Of a stretch of DNA of 64,000 nt, positions 8,892 through 16,864 are shown one piece after another. This stretch comes from Alkaliphilus sp. NP8 (lineage in GTDB: Bacteria > Bacillota > Clostridia > Peptostreptococcales > Natronincolaceae), in contig JADWMM010000003.1 of the NCBI GenBank assembly GCA_015978205.1, positions 1 through 64,000 of the forward strand. Reading direction: 5' to 3'. The position numbers and the translations under genes are program-made. Position 1 is the first letter of the stretch; each line of letters starts with the position of its first letter. The notes under the pieces were generated by a model. The model saw nothing but the letters and a program-made list of their open reading frames with translations, made no database searches and was not told the origin of the DNA.

Positions 8892-10220
8892 ATGCATGCA
8901 AAGTATGAAAAAAGTTTAGAGTCTGTTGTATCAGTAATAAAAGAAGGAATAAAATTTCCAAATCAATTTAAACTAGGAGTAGAGTTTGAACATATAGTTG
9001 TTGAAAAGGATTCTTTAGAATCAGTATCTTATTATGGAGAAAAAGGAATTGAAGGAATCTTAAAGAAATTACTGGTAAGAGGATATGAAGGTAAATATGA
9101 AGATGGGTATTTAGTAGGATTAAATCAAGAAGACAAAGAAATTTCTTTAGAACCCGGAGGTCAAATAGAAATAAGTGTAAAGCCTTGTGCTAATATTAGT
9201 AAAATTGAATCTATTTATTTTGATTTTTTGTATGATATAGTACCAATATTAGAAGAAAAGAATTTATTATTAATGGCTATAGGCTACCATCCTAAATCTT
9301 CTATTGAAGATATACCTTTTAATCCTAAAAAAAGATATGAGTATATGTCTCAATATCTTAAAGAAAAAGGGAAATATGCTCATAATATGATGAAAGGAAC
9401 AGCATCTCTGCAAGTAAGCATAGATTATGCAAATGAAGAAGATTTTATTAAAAAATTTAGAGTAGCAAACTTTATAAGTCCAGTATTGTATCTCATATCA
9501 GATAATTCACCTGTTTTTGAAGGAGAAATTTATCCTAACCACAGTCTTAGAAGTTTAATATGGGAAAACACAGATAAAGCTAGAAGTGGTATGGTTCCAA
9601 ATGCTTTAAATAAAGAATTTGGATATGAAGATTATGGAAAGTATATACTAAATGTTCCTCCTATTTTAATTATGAAAGAACAAGAATTTATAGGTACAGG
9701 AGATAAGATTGTAGAACAGGTTATGAAAGAATATGTTTTTTCTAAACAAGAAATACAGCATATTATGACTATGGTGTTTCCAGATGTTAGAGCAAAGAAC
9801 TTTATCGAGATTCGTGTAGGGGATTCTCTTCCATACCCATATAATTTTTCATATATAGCTTTAATAAAAGGATTATTTTATAATGAAGCAGCATTAGAAT
9901 ATTTATATAATCTGTCATTAAGGATACACGATAATCAAATTAATAGTATTAAAGATAATATTAGACAAAAAGGGTTCAGAACTCATATAACATCAAAAAA
10001 AGCATATGATTTTATTTGTATAATTTTTGATTTAGCAAAAACAGGATTGACACAAGAAGAAAAAAATATGTTAAAGGCTTTAGAAAAATTATTACTTAGA
10101 AAAGAGAATTTATCCATTGTATCTAAAGAAAAAATTAAAAAAGAAGGTATAGATGGTTTAAAATGGTGTGCTTTAAACCAACATGTAGCAGAAGGCAATC
10201 TTAATAATAGTGTTAAATAA
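8892..10220 (+). CDS. Glutamate-cysteine ligase (GCS2 family)
   Basis: This 442-aa protein resembles the GCS2/plant-type gamma-glutamylcysteine synthetases. LGVEFEHIVV (about residues 28-37) and SLEPGGQIEIS (about 86-96) are the conserved ATP/Mg and glutamate-binding segments. The family ligates Glu and Cys with ATP, the first step of glutathione, ergothioneine and related thiols. The length is typical. No glutathione synthetase gene is adjacent, so the end product may be gamma-Glu-Cys itself or the second enzyme may be elsewhere. GGAGATGAGG precedes the ATG. A strong terminator follows, so it is a single-gene unit. Confidence 0.85.
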   Translation: MHAKYEKSLESVVSVIKEGIKFPNQFKLGVEFEHIVVEKDSLESVSYYGEKGIEGILKKLLVRGYEGKYEDGYLVGLNQEDKEISLEPGGQIEISVKPCANISKIESIYFDFLYDIVPILEEKNLLLMAIGYHPKSSIEDIPFNPKKRYEYMSQYLKEKGKYAHNMMKGTASLQVSIDYANEEDFIKKFRVANFISPVLYLISDNSPVFEGEIYPNHSLRSLIWENTDKARSGMVPNALNKEFGYEDYGKYILNVPPILIMKEQEFIGTGDKIVEQVMKEYVFSKQEIQHIMTMVFPDVRAKNFIEIRVGDSLPYPYNFSYIALIKGLFYNEAALEYLYNLSLRIHDNQINSIKDNIRQKGFRTHITSKKAYDFICIIFDLAKTGLTQEEKNMLKALEKLLLRKENLSIVSKEKIKKEGIDGLKWCALNQHVAEGNLNNSVK

Positions 10221-10261
10221 TGAATATATTTAATTAAATATTTTATAACAATAATATAAGG

Positions 10262-10316
10262 TACTTTCTCATAGTGGCAAATAATAAAAATCTGTTACTA
10301 TGAGAAAGTATTTTTT
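10262..10316 (+). terminator. Terminator after glutamate-cysteine ligase
   Basis: A 14-bp stem (10262-10275 with 10297-10310) is followed by six T. The -35 box of the next promoter begins at 10318, directly after the T run. Confidence 0.85.
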
Positions 10317-10317
10317 A

Positions 10318-10346
10318 TTGACAATACAATAAAACAAATGTATACT
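10318..10346 (+). promoter_or_regulatory. sigma-A promoter of the feo operon
   Basis: TTGACA at 10318-10323 and TATACT at 10341-10346 are 17 bases apart, close to consensus. The start of transcription would fall near 10353, inside the Fur-box-like site. Confidence 0.75.
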
Positions 10347-10351
10347 GTAAA

Positions 10352-10366
10352 TGATAATAGTAATCA
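10352..10366 (+). promoter_or_regulatory. Fur-box-like operator
   Basis: The sequence TGATAATAGTAATCA matches the 7-1-7 Fur inverted repeat (TGATAATnATTATCA) at 13 of 15 positions. It lies just downstream of the -10 box, where a bound repressor would block transcription. Iron repression of feoAB is well established in related bacteria; binding here is inferred. Confidence 0.55.
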
Positions 10367-10416
10367 ATACAATGTGATACTTATATTTATTTTTAAATAT
10401 ACGGAGGTGTAAATAT

Positions 10417-10635
10417 ATGACTTTAGATAGTGTAGTTAAAGGCCAAAAATTAGAAATACTTAATATCCCTGATAAAAATATACGTGCCCAGGCTATAAGA
10501 TTCGGAATTTGTGAAGGAGCACAACTTATATGTGCAGAAAAATTACCAGCTGGACCAGTTATTTTACAAAATAGAATGCAAGAAATAGCTATAGGTCGTA
10601 GATTAGCTCAAAGCATACAAATAAAAACAGTTTAA
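10417..10635 (+). CDS. feoA: Ferrous iron transport protein A
   Basis: This 72-aa SH3-like protein of the FeoA family typically works with FeoB in Fe2+ import from the cytoplasmic side. The pattern G-x8-I-P-D (GQKLEILNIPDKNIRAQAIR) followed by a Gly-rich centre and ILQNRMQEIAIGRRLAQSI at the C-terminus is characteristic. ACGGAGGTG precedes the ATG. It lies 18 bases upstream of feoB in an operon with a likely Fur-controlled promoter. Confidence 0.88.
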   Translation: MTLDSVVKGQKLEILNIPDKNIRAQAIRFGICEGAQLICAEKLPAGPVILQNRMQEIAIGRRLAQSIQIKTV

Positions 10636-10653
10636 TGAATGTGAGGTCATAAT

Positions 10654-12513
10654 ATGAGTTGTCATGATTTAAATACAGTTGTAGAAATTCCATCTAGTAG
10701 TAAAAAAATCGTATTAGTTGGAAATCCTAATGTAGGAAAATCTGTGTTTTTTAATGTATTAACAGGTGTTTATGTAGATGTATCTAACTTTCCAGGAACT
10801 ACAGTAGACATTAGTCACGGAAAATATAAAGATGATTTTATACTAGATACACCTGGAGTATATGGAGTATCATCTTTTAATGATGAAGAGAGAGTTGCAA
10901 GAGATGTTATACTAAATGGAGATATTATACTAAATGTAGTAGATGCTCTTCATTTAGAAAGAGATTTATTTTTAACCCAACAAATAATTGATATGGGAAA
11001 ACCAGTAATTGTAGCTCTTAATATGATGGATGATGTGAAACGAAATGGAATTAACATTGATATTAAAAAACTTTCTAAAGAGTTAGGGGTTAAAGTTATT
11101 GCAACTACTGCAACAAAAGGTGAAGGAATAAATGAAGTGAAAAATGCTCTTGATTATGCTACATCAGGTAATCGGTTAAATATAGTAAAAGAGCATATAG
11201 CTAAAATAGAGAATAATGTAAATATACCTTCAGAAGCATTATTGGTTTTAGAAGAAGATGAAAACATTATAGGTAGAAATAATGTTAAGTTTAATGAAAA
11301 GCTTCGAGAAGAAATTTATATGGCAAGAAGAAGAAGAGTAGACGAAATAATTAATAAAGTGGTTTCGGAAAGTAATAAAGGTGCATCTTTTAGTACAAAA
11401 CTAGGAAGATGGATGCTTCGTCCTATAACCGGAATACCAATTTTACTTGCGTCTTTATATATTATATATCAAATTATAGGTGTTTTTGTTGCCCAAACTG
11501 TAGTGGGAGTTACAGAAGAAGTAATAATGGGTGGATATTATAATGATTTTATTATGGACTTATTTTCTAAATTTGTTACAGAAGAAAGTTTTATTGGCGA
11601 ATTATTAATAGGAGAATTTGGATTATTTACTATGACTCCAATTTATTTATTAGGACTTTTATTACCGTTAGTAGTTGGGTTCTACTTTATACTTTCTGCA
11701 CTAGAAGATTCAGGGTATTTACCTAGAATAGCTACATTGGTAGATCGTGTTCTTGTAGGTTTAGGGCTAAATGGTAGAGCAGTAATCCCAATGATTCTAG
11801 GTTTCGGTTGTGTTACGATGGCTACTATTACAACTCGTATACTTGGATCTAAAAGAGAGCGTTTTATTGCAACTATGTTATTAGGACTTGCGATTCCATG
11901 TTCTGCTCAAATAGGAGTTATTGCAGGATTAGTAGCTCCACTAGGGTTTAAATATGCTATGATATATGTAATTACTATATTCGCAGTATTCGTACTTTCG
12001 GGAACTTTCTTAAATAAGGTAATGCCTGGAGAATCAACTGACTTATTAATAGATTTACCGCCTTTAAGATTACCTCGTTTGTCTAATGTATTAAAAAAGA
12101 CTTACACTAAATCTATTATGTTTATGAAAGAGGCAGGTCCATTATTTGCTTTAGGAGCAGCTATAATTACAGTTATGCAGTATACAGGTGCATTAGATAG
12201 TATTATAGGTGTGTTTGCTCCAATTACTGAAGGATTCTTAAAGTTAGATCCTAGAGTAGCAACAGCATTTATTATGGGTATAGTTAGAAGAGACTTCGGT
12301 GCGGCTGGATTAGCTTCATTGGCTAATCAAGGATTATTATCTGCTCCACAAATAATAGTTGCTTTAGTTGCTATTACATTATTTGTTCCATGTATTGCAG
12401 CTATTATGGTTATTTTTAAAGAAAGAAGCTGGAAAGAGTCAGCTGGAATTTGGATAGGAAGTTTTATAATTTCATTTTTAACAGCAGGTATATTAGCTCA
12501 GATTATTATATAA
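10654..12513 (+). CDS. feoB: Ferrous iron transporter FeoB
   Basis: This 619-aa membrane protein imports Fe2+. The N-terminal G-protein domain has GNPNVGKS (residues 23-30), the threonine switch region (SNFPGTTVDIS), DTPGVYG (G3) and NMMDD (G4). The helical GDI-like region follows, then about 9-10 membrane segments with two Gate domains. It is somewhat shorter than many FeoB proteins but complete. It is preceded by feoA and followed 12 bases later by a small eight-cysteine gene that appears to be in the same transcript. Confidence 0.95.
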   Translation: MSCHDLNTVVEIPSSSKKIVLVGNPNVGKSVFFNVLTGVYVDVSNFPGTTVDISHGKYKDDFILDTPGVYGVSSFNDEERVARDVILNGDIILNVVDALHLERDLFLTQQIIDMGKPVIVALNMMDDVKRNGINIDIKKLSKELGVKVIATTATKGEGINEVKNALDYATSGNRLNIVKEHIAKIENNVNIPSEALLVLEEDENIIGRNNVKFNEKLREEIYMARRRRVDEIINKVVSESNKGASFSTKLGRWMLRPITGIPILLASLYIIYQIIGVFVAQTVVGVTEEVIMGGYYNDFIMDLFSKFVTEESFIGELLIGEFGLFTMTPIYLLGLLLPLVVGFYFILSALEDSGYLPRIATLVDRVLVGLGLNGRAVIPMILGFGCVTMATITTRILGSKRERFIATMLLGLAIPCSAQIGVIAGLVAPLGFKYAMIYVITIFAVFVLSGTFLNKVMPGESTDLLIDLPPLRLPRLSNVLKKTYTKSIMFMKEAGPLFALGAAIITVMQYTGALDSIIGVFAPITEGFLKLDPRVATAFIMGIVRRDFGAAGLASLANQGLLSAPQIIVALVAITLFVPCIAAIMVIFKERSWKESAGIWIGSFIISFLTAGILAQIII

Positions 12514-12525
12514 GAAGGTGAAATA

Positions 12526-12672
12526 ATGGCAATTATATGTCCTAACTGTAAGTTGGAAACAAAAGAAAATAAGGATGGACGTTGTCCTAGATGTTATACA
12601 ATTTTAAAAGTTCCACCGAAATGTGAAGATTGTAAAGGTTGTTCATTATTCAAATCGTGTTCAGAAAAATAA
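12526..12672 (+). CDS. Small eight-cysteine protein in feo operon
   Basis: A 48-aa reading frame begins 12 bases after feoB with a clear AGAAGGTG site before the ATG. It has two cysteine clusters: C5-x2-C8 with C20-x2-C23 (a zinc-ribbon spacing), and C33-x2-C36-x2-C39-x5-C45, which resembles an iron-sulfur or second metal site. There is no membrane segment, so it is not the FeoB-associated cysteine-rich membrane protein. A terminator follows. A metal-sensing or FeoB-accessory role (FeoC-like) is only suggested by context. Confidence 0.75.
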   Translation: MAIICPNCKLETKENKDGRCPRCYTILKVPPKCEDCKGCSLFKSCSEK

Positions 12673-12685
12673 TTTATATATACTT

Positions 12686-12726
12686 AACCCATTTAGATTT
12701 GTTCTTAAATCTGAATGGGTTTTTGT
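12686..12726 (+). terminator. Terminator of the feo operon
   Basis: A 15-bp stem with one mismatch (12686-12700 with 12707-12721) and a 6-base loop is followed by TTTTG. It ends the feoA-feoB-Cys-rich unit. Confidence 0.85.
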
Positions 12727-12835
12727 TATATAAACATGTTTTTTGAATTAAATTAAATAAATGTAGAAATTATAGTATATATACTGTAAAATCATAATAA
12801 AGAAAACTTTAAATATACAAATAAGGGTGATAAGA

Positions 12836-14017
12836 GTGAAGATTAATTTTGATAAACAATATTTAAAAATTTCATTATATGCATTTCTAACTATAGCACT
12901 ATCTATTCTTTTTTATTTATCACTAGGAAATTTAGGTAATTTTTTAGAGTGGAGTACTGTTAAATTTACAGATATAAGAAAAATATTAAGTTCTGTTATT
13001 ATGGCTATTTCTATAGCTTACATTTTAAATCCAGGTGTTAGATGGTTTGAGGTTAATGTATATAATAGAATTGGTGGAATAAATAACAGTAAAAAATTAT
13101 CGAGAATATTAAGTATCATAACTATATACTTATTTTTATTTGGGTTAATTTCAATGGTAATAGTTTTTGTAGCACCTCAGATTGCAACAAGTATGGCTGA
13201 TATTAGTAGAAGAGTTCCAGAATATATAAATTCAACGATTGAAATTGTTGAAGATTTGTCTAATAGATGGTCTGGAGAGCTTAATGCGGCAAATCAAGTT
13301 TATGATATAGCTGGACATGTAGAAAGAAATATTAATCAGATATTTATAAATGCAGGAAATATACTTGATTATGTTTTTAATAATCTTATTCTGGGAATTA
13401 TGAGTATTACATCAGGAATATTTAATTTTATATTAGGTATAATTATATCTTTTTATTTATTAGGCGATAAGGAATCTTTTAAAAGAGGAACAGAAAAAAT
13501 ATTATTGGCAATATTCCATAAAAAAACTGTAATCAAGATTAAGGATCTTGGAAGAGAAGCAGATACATTATTTGGTAAATATGTTATTGGAAAATTTGTA
13601 GATTCATTAATTATAGGTATTATTTGTTTTATAGGATTGAGTATTTTAAAAATTCGTTATGCTTTATTAATTAGCTCTATAATAGGAATTACAAATATGA
13701 TTCCATATTTTGGCCCATTTATTGGTGCTGTTCCAGCTGTAATCATAACTTTTTTTGATAGTCCTATGAATGCACTTTGGATTATAATTTTTATATTAAT
13801 ATTACAGCAGTTTGATGGTTTAATTTTAGGCCCTAAAATACTTGGTGATAGCGTAGGACTAAAGCCTTTCTGGATTATATTTTCAATTGTTTTAGGTGGA
13901 GGTCTTTATGGGGTTTTAGGAATGTTTTTAGGAGTACCTGTAATGGCTATAATAGTTACTTTTGGTAATAAGCTAATAGATTGGCAGATTGAAAGAAAAA
14001 CTAGAAACATAGAGTAA
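12836..14017 (+). CDS. AI-2E family transporter (PerM/YtvI-like)
   Basis: This 393-aa membrane protein has about 8 hydrophobic segments, a soluble helical stretch after TM3 (about 110-185), and the family signature near the C-terminus (NMIPYFGPFIGAVPAVII about 298-315, GPKILGDSVGLKPFWIIFSIVLGG about 337-360). Family members have been linked to AI-2 export, sporulation-related transport (YtvI) or Na+/H+ exchange; the substrate is not deducible. I chose GTG 12836 over the upstream in-frame GTG at 12827, because the latter forms part of the SD AAGGGTGAT. It is a single-gene unit. Confidence 0.85.
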   Translation: MKINFDKQYLKISLYAFLTIALSILFYLSLGNLGNFLEWSTVKFTDIRKILSSVIMAISIAYILNPGVRWFEVNVYNRIGGINNSKKLSRILSIITIYLFLFGLISMVIVFVAPQIATSMADISRRVPEYINSTIEIVEDLSNRWSGELNAANQVYDIAGHVERNINQIFINAGNILDYVFNNLILGIMSITSGIFNFILGIIISFYLLGDKESFKRGTEKILLAIFHKKTVIKIKDLGREADTLFGKYVIGKFVDSLIIGIICFIGLSILKIRYALLISSIIGITNMIPYFGPFIGAVPAVIITFFDSPMNALWIIIFILILQQFDGLILGPKILGDSVGLKPFWIIFSIVLGGGLYGVLGMFLGVPVMAIIVTFGNKLIDWQIERKTRNIE

Positions 14018-14040
14018 ATTACTTTGAGTTATTATATGAT

Positions 14041-14083
14041 AAAACTCCCTTTGATAATAGTTTCAATCAAAGGGAGTTTTTTT
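14041..14083. terminator. Bidirectional terminator between AI-2E and EamA genes
   Basis: A 15-bp perfect stem (14041-14055 with 14066-14080) with a 10-base loop is flanked by A and T runs. It sits between two convergent genes. Confidence 0.9.
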
Positions 14084-14093
14084 AAAAAATAAT

Positions 14094-14951
14094 TTAGCTA
14101 ACTGCAGGCTTTACTTTTTTAGCACAATAATTTAAATAAGCTCCTGTTAAAACACATAATACTCCCAAACTACTTAATAAATTAGGAATTTCATTCCATA
14201 AAATAATTCCTATAAATATGGAAAATATAGTATTACCGTAGGAATAAATAGATAAATCTCCAGCTTCTGCATATCTATATGATGTAGACATTAAATATTG
14301 GGCTATCATTGAAAATACACCAGCAGATAACATAGCAATTAAAGATGTTGTATCAGGTATAACGAAATTTCCTAACAACATAAATGGAATACTTAAAAAG
14401 CTAGATATACCAGTGAAATAAAATACTATTTTCATAGGTGTATCTGTTAATCTAAGGTGACGAATAATAGTGTAGGCTGAAGCAGCAAATATTGACGATA
14501 ATATGCCTGCTAATGCTGGTAAAATTGAGTAATCAAATTTAGGTTGAGATATGAATAAAATACCTACTAAAGCCAAAATAATAGCAGGAATCTGAAGTTT
14601 TTTTATTTTTTCGCCTAAAAATATAGAGGCTAATATTACTACAAAAAAAGGATTCAATTGATTTAATACTACTGCATCAGCTAAAGGTAAATTTCCTATT
14701 GCATAAAAGTAAAAAACAACTCCTAAAAATCCTAACACTCCTCTGTAAGATAAATATTTAATATTATTTCCTTTAAAACTTTCATCAGATTTAAAAATTA
14801 TATATCCAGATATTATAAATCCAACAATATTTCTAAAAAATACCTTTTCTATTGTAGGTATATTCCCTGCAAATTTAATAGAAGCTGCCATTAAAGCAAA
14901 AAATAAAGATGCTGCTACCATATATAATATTCCTTTATTACGATCTTTCAT
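14094..14951 (-). CDS. EamA/DMT family metabolite transporter
   Basis: This 285-aa protein has ten hydrophobic segments arranged as two EamA repeats of five. The first half contains the family pattern around ADAVVLNQLNPFFVVILASIFLGEKI (about residues 91-116), and the second has the matching GDLSIYSYGNTIFSIFIGIILWNEIP. DMT proteins export or import amino acids, nucleotide metabolites or other small compounds; the substrate is unknown. A strong GGAGGATTATT ribosome site precedes the ATG. It is divergent from the C_GCAxxG gene. Confidence 0.88.
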   Translation of the reverse strand: MKDRNKGILYMVAASLFFALMAASIKFAGNIPTIEKVFFRNIVGFIISGYIIFKSDESFKGNNIKYLSYRGVLGFLGVVFYFYAIGNLPLADAVVLNQLNPFFVVILASIFLGEKIKKLQIPAIILALVGILFISQPKFDYSILPALAGILSSIFAASAYTIIRHLRLTDTPMKIVFYFTGISSFLSIPFMLLGNFVIPDTTSLIAMLSAGVFSMIAQYLMSTSYRYAEAGDLSIYSYGNTIFSIFIGIILWNEIPNLLSSLGVLCVLTGAYLNYCAKKVKPAVS

Positions 14952-15208
14952 AATAATCCTCCTTTGTACAATAAATATAGAGTCAAAAAATATAGCTAAA
15001 AATATACACCATATTATAATATTACATTTGAAGTAAGGATGTCAAAATTGAACATATATTAAATTTTTCTATATATATTCTGTATATTATAGAGAAAAAT
15101 TATTTCTATTTATTTTTAGATAATGGTATATTAAAAACAAGCTAAAGGTTGAAGAAAAATTAACAATTATCTAAGAATTATATTCAATATTAAAGGGAGG
15201 ACTAATTT

Positions 15209-15673
15209 ATGATTAAGGAAATAAGTATAAAAAAAATAAAGGAAGAAGCAGAATCTTTATATAGAAACGGTGATTTTTTCTGTTCAGAAGCTATAGTTAG
15301 TACAATTATGAAAAATTTTGAAATAGATATGCCAGAAGAAATGATTGCTATGGCATCTGGATTTCCAGTTGGAATTGGTAAATCAAAATGTGTCTGTGGG
15401 GCTGTAACTGGTGGCATAATGTGTATTGGATATTTTTTCGGTAGAACAAAAGGCGGAGACAGCAAGGTAAACAAGACTTTAGAGTTAGCTAATGAACTTC
15501 AAGAAAGTTTTAAAAACAACCATAAAGTGTTATGCTGTAGAATATTAACTAAAGGTATGGATATGGGCTCGGGAGAACATAAAGCTCAATGTATTTCATT
15601 TACAGGAGAAATGGCAGGAAAAACTGCAGAAATTATAGCTAGAGAGTTGAATATTGTAAATATTGATGAATAG
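15209..15673 (+). CDS. C_GCAxxG_C_C family redox-type protein
   Basis: This 154-aa soluble protein has the conserved cysteine pattern of the C_GCAxxG_C_C family: CSEA (about residue 24), the central CVCGAVTGG (about 60-70), CC (about 111-112) and a late Cys in KAQC (about 129). The family is widespread in anaerobes and often adjacent to redox or transport genes, but no activity is established. AGGGAGGAC precedes the ATG. A TDT transporter begins 12 bases after its stop, so the two form an operon and may handle the same compound. Confidence 0.8.
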   Translation: MIKEISIKKIKEEAESLYRNGDFFCSEAIVSTIMKNFEIDMPEEMIAMASGFPVGIGKSKCVCGAVTGGIMCIGYFFGRTKGGDSKVNKTLELANELQESFKNNHKVLCCRILTKGMDMGSGEHKAQCISFTGEMAGKTAEIIARELNIVNIDE

Positions 15674-15685
15674 TGAGGTGTAGAT

Positions 15686-16624
15686 ATGGGAAATGTGGTT
15701 AAAAAAGTACCTATACCAATGGCAGGTCTAATGTTAGGACTAGCTGCATTAGGCAATTTAATTCAATCCTATGGAGAATTATATCGTAATATATCAGGAG
15801 GTATATCTGCAGTTCTACTAATCTTAATTTTAGCAAAAATAATTATATATCCTGACGAATTTAAAAAAGGCTTAAATAATCCAGTAGTAGGGAGTGTAAT
15901 ACCAACTTTATCAATGGGTATTATGATTTTATCTACGTATATTAAACCATATTTTTACTCACTAGCTTATACAGTTTGGATTGTAGGTCTTGTGATTCAT
16001 GTTGTTTTAATAATTTATTTTACAAAGAAATATATATTTAATTTTAATATAAAAAAGGTTTTTCCAAGTTGGTTTATTGTTTATGTAGGTATTGTAGTAG
16101 GGAGTGTAACTGGACCTGCTTATAGTCAGTTTACTATAGCTAAATATTTATTTTGGTTTGGCTTTATCACTTATTTAATGTTGTTGCCAGTGGTTGTATA
16201 TAGGGTTTTAAAAACAAAATTAATTCCAGAGCCTGCACTACCAACTATAGCTATATTTGCTGCTCCTGCTAGTCTTTGTTTAGCTGGATATATTAATGCT
16301 TTTCAAAATAAAAATATTTTTGTATTAGGGTTTTTAGTTTTACTATCTTTAATAATGATGGTAGCAGTACTCATATATATGCCAAAACTATTAAGATTAA
16401 AATTTTACCCTAGTTACTCTGCATTTACATTTCCATTTGTAATAAGTGGGATTTCCATTAAACTTACTAATGCTTTTTTTATAAGTTCAGGATATTCAAT
16501 AAAGTGGTTGAGTTTTATAGTAAAGTTTGAAGAACTTACAGCTTTTATATTTGTAATATATACATTATTTAAATATATTAAATTTTTATTACCAAAAAAA
16601 GACTCAGTGCCTATAGAAGCATAA
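15686..16624 (+). CDS. TDT family (SLAC1/TehA-like) transporter
   Basis: This 312-aa membrane protein has about ten hydrophobic segments typical of the tellurite-resistance/dicarboxylate transporter (TDT) family, which includes TehA, Mae1 and plant SLAC1 anion channels. It starts VPIPMAGLMLGLAALGN (about residues 8-24), the standard first helix. Members move organic acids or anions, and the substrate is unknown. GTGAGGTG lies before the ATG. It is co-transcribed with the upstream C_GCAxxG gene and followed by a hairpin terminator. Confidence 0.8.
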   Translation: MGNVVKKVPIPMAGLMLGLAALGNLIQSYGELYRNISGGISAVLLILILAKIIIYPDEFKKGLNNPVVGSVIPTLSMGIMILSTYIKPYFYSLAYTVWIVGLVIHVVLIIYFTKKYIFNFNIKKVFPSWFIVYVGIVVGSVTGPAYSQFTIAKYLFWFGFITYLMLLPVVVYRVLKTKLIPEPALPTIAIFAAPASLCLAGYINAFQNKNIFVLGFLVLLSLIMMVAVLIYMPKLLRLKFYPSYSAFTFPFVISGISIKLTNAFFISSGYSIKWLSFIVKFEELTAFIFVIYTLFKYIKFLLPKKDSVPIEA

Positions 16625-16655
16625 ATTCACATATAGATTTAAAAAAATATGCTAG

Positions 16656-16705
16656 AGACTTCTTTTTTAAAAAGGAAAAACTTTTTAAAAGAGAAGTCTT
16701 TTATA
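16656..16705 (+). terminator. Terminator after TDT transporter
   Basis: AGACTTC (16656-16662) pairs with GAAGTCT (16693-16699). Inner T/A tracts extend the stem, and TTTT follows. Confidence 0.7.
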
Positions 16706-16754
16706 ATATTTCGATATTTATGTAATGATTATTATATAAATATCGAAATATTAT
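16703..16754. repeat. Perfect 19-bp inverted repeat upstream of FMN-binding gene
   Basis: The 19-base arm at 16703-16721 is exactly complementary to 16736-16754, with a 14-base spacer. It lies immediately after a terminator and about 110 bases upstream of the triple FMN-binding gene. There is no T-tract, so it is not a typical terminator. It could be an operator, an mRNA stem or a remnant of a small mobile element. Confidence 0.6.
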
Positions 16755-16864
16755 ATTTTAAAGTAATTTATATCATTAAAAAGTTATTTTAAAAAGGCGA
16801 AAGTTGTGGTATTATGGTATAGTATAATATGATACAATTATAACAATTATGGAGGTGTTTAGTT

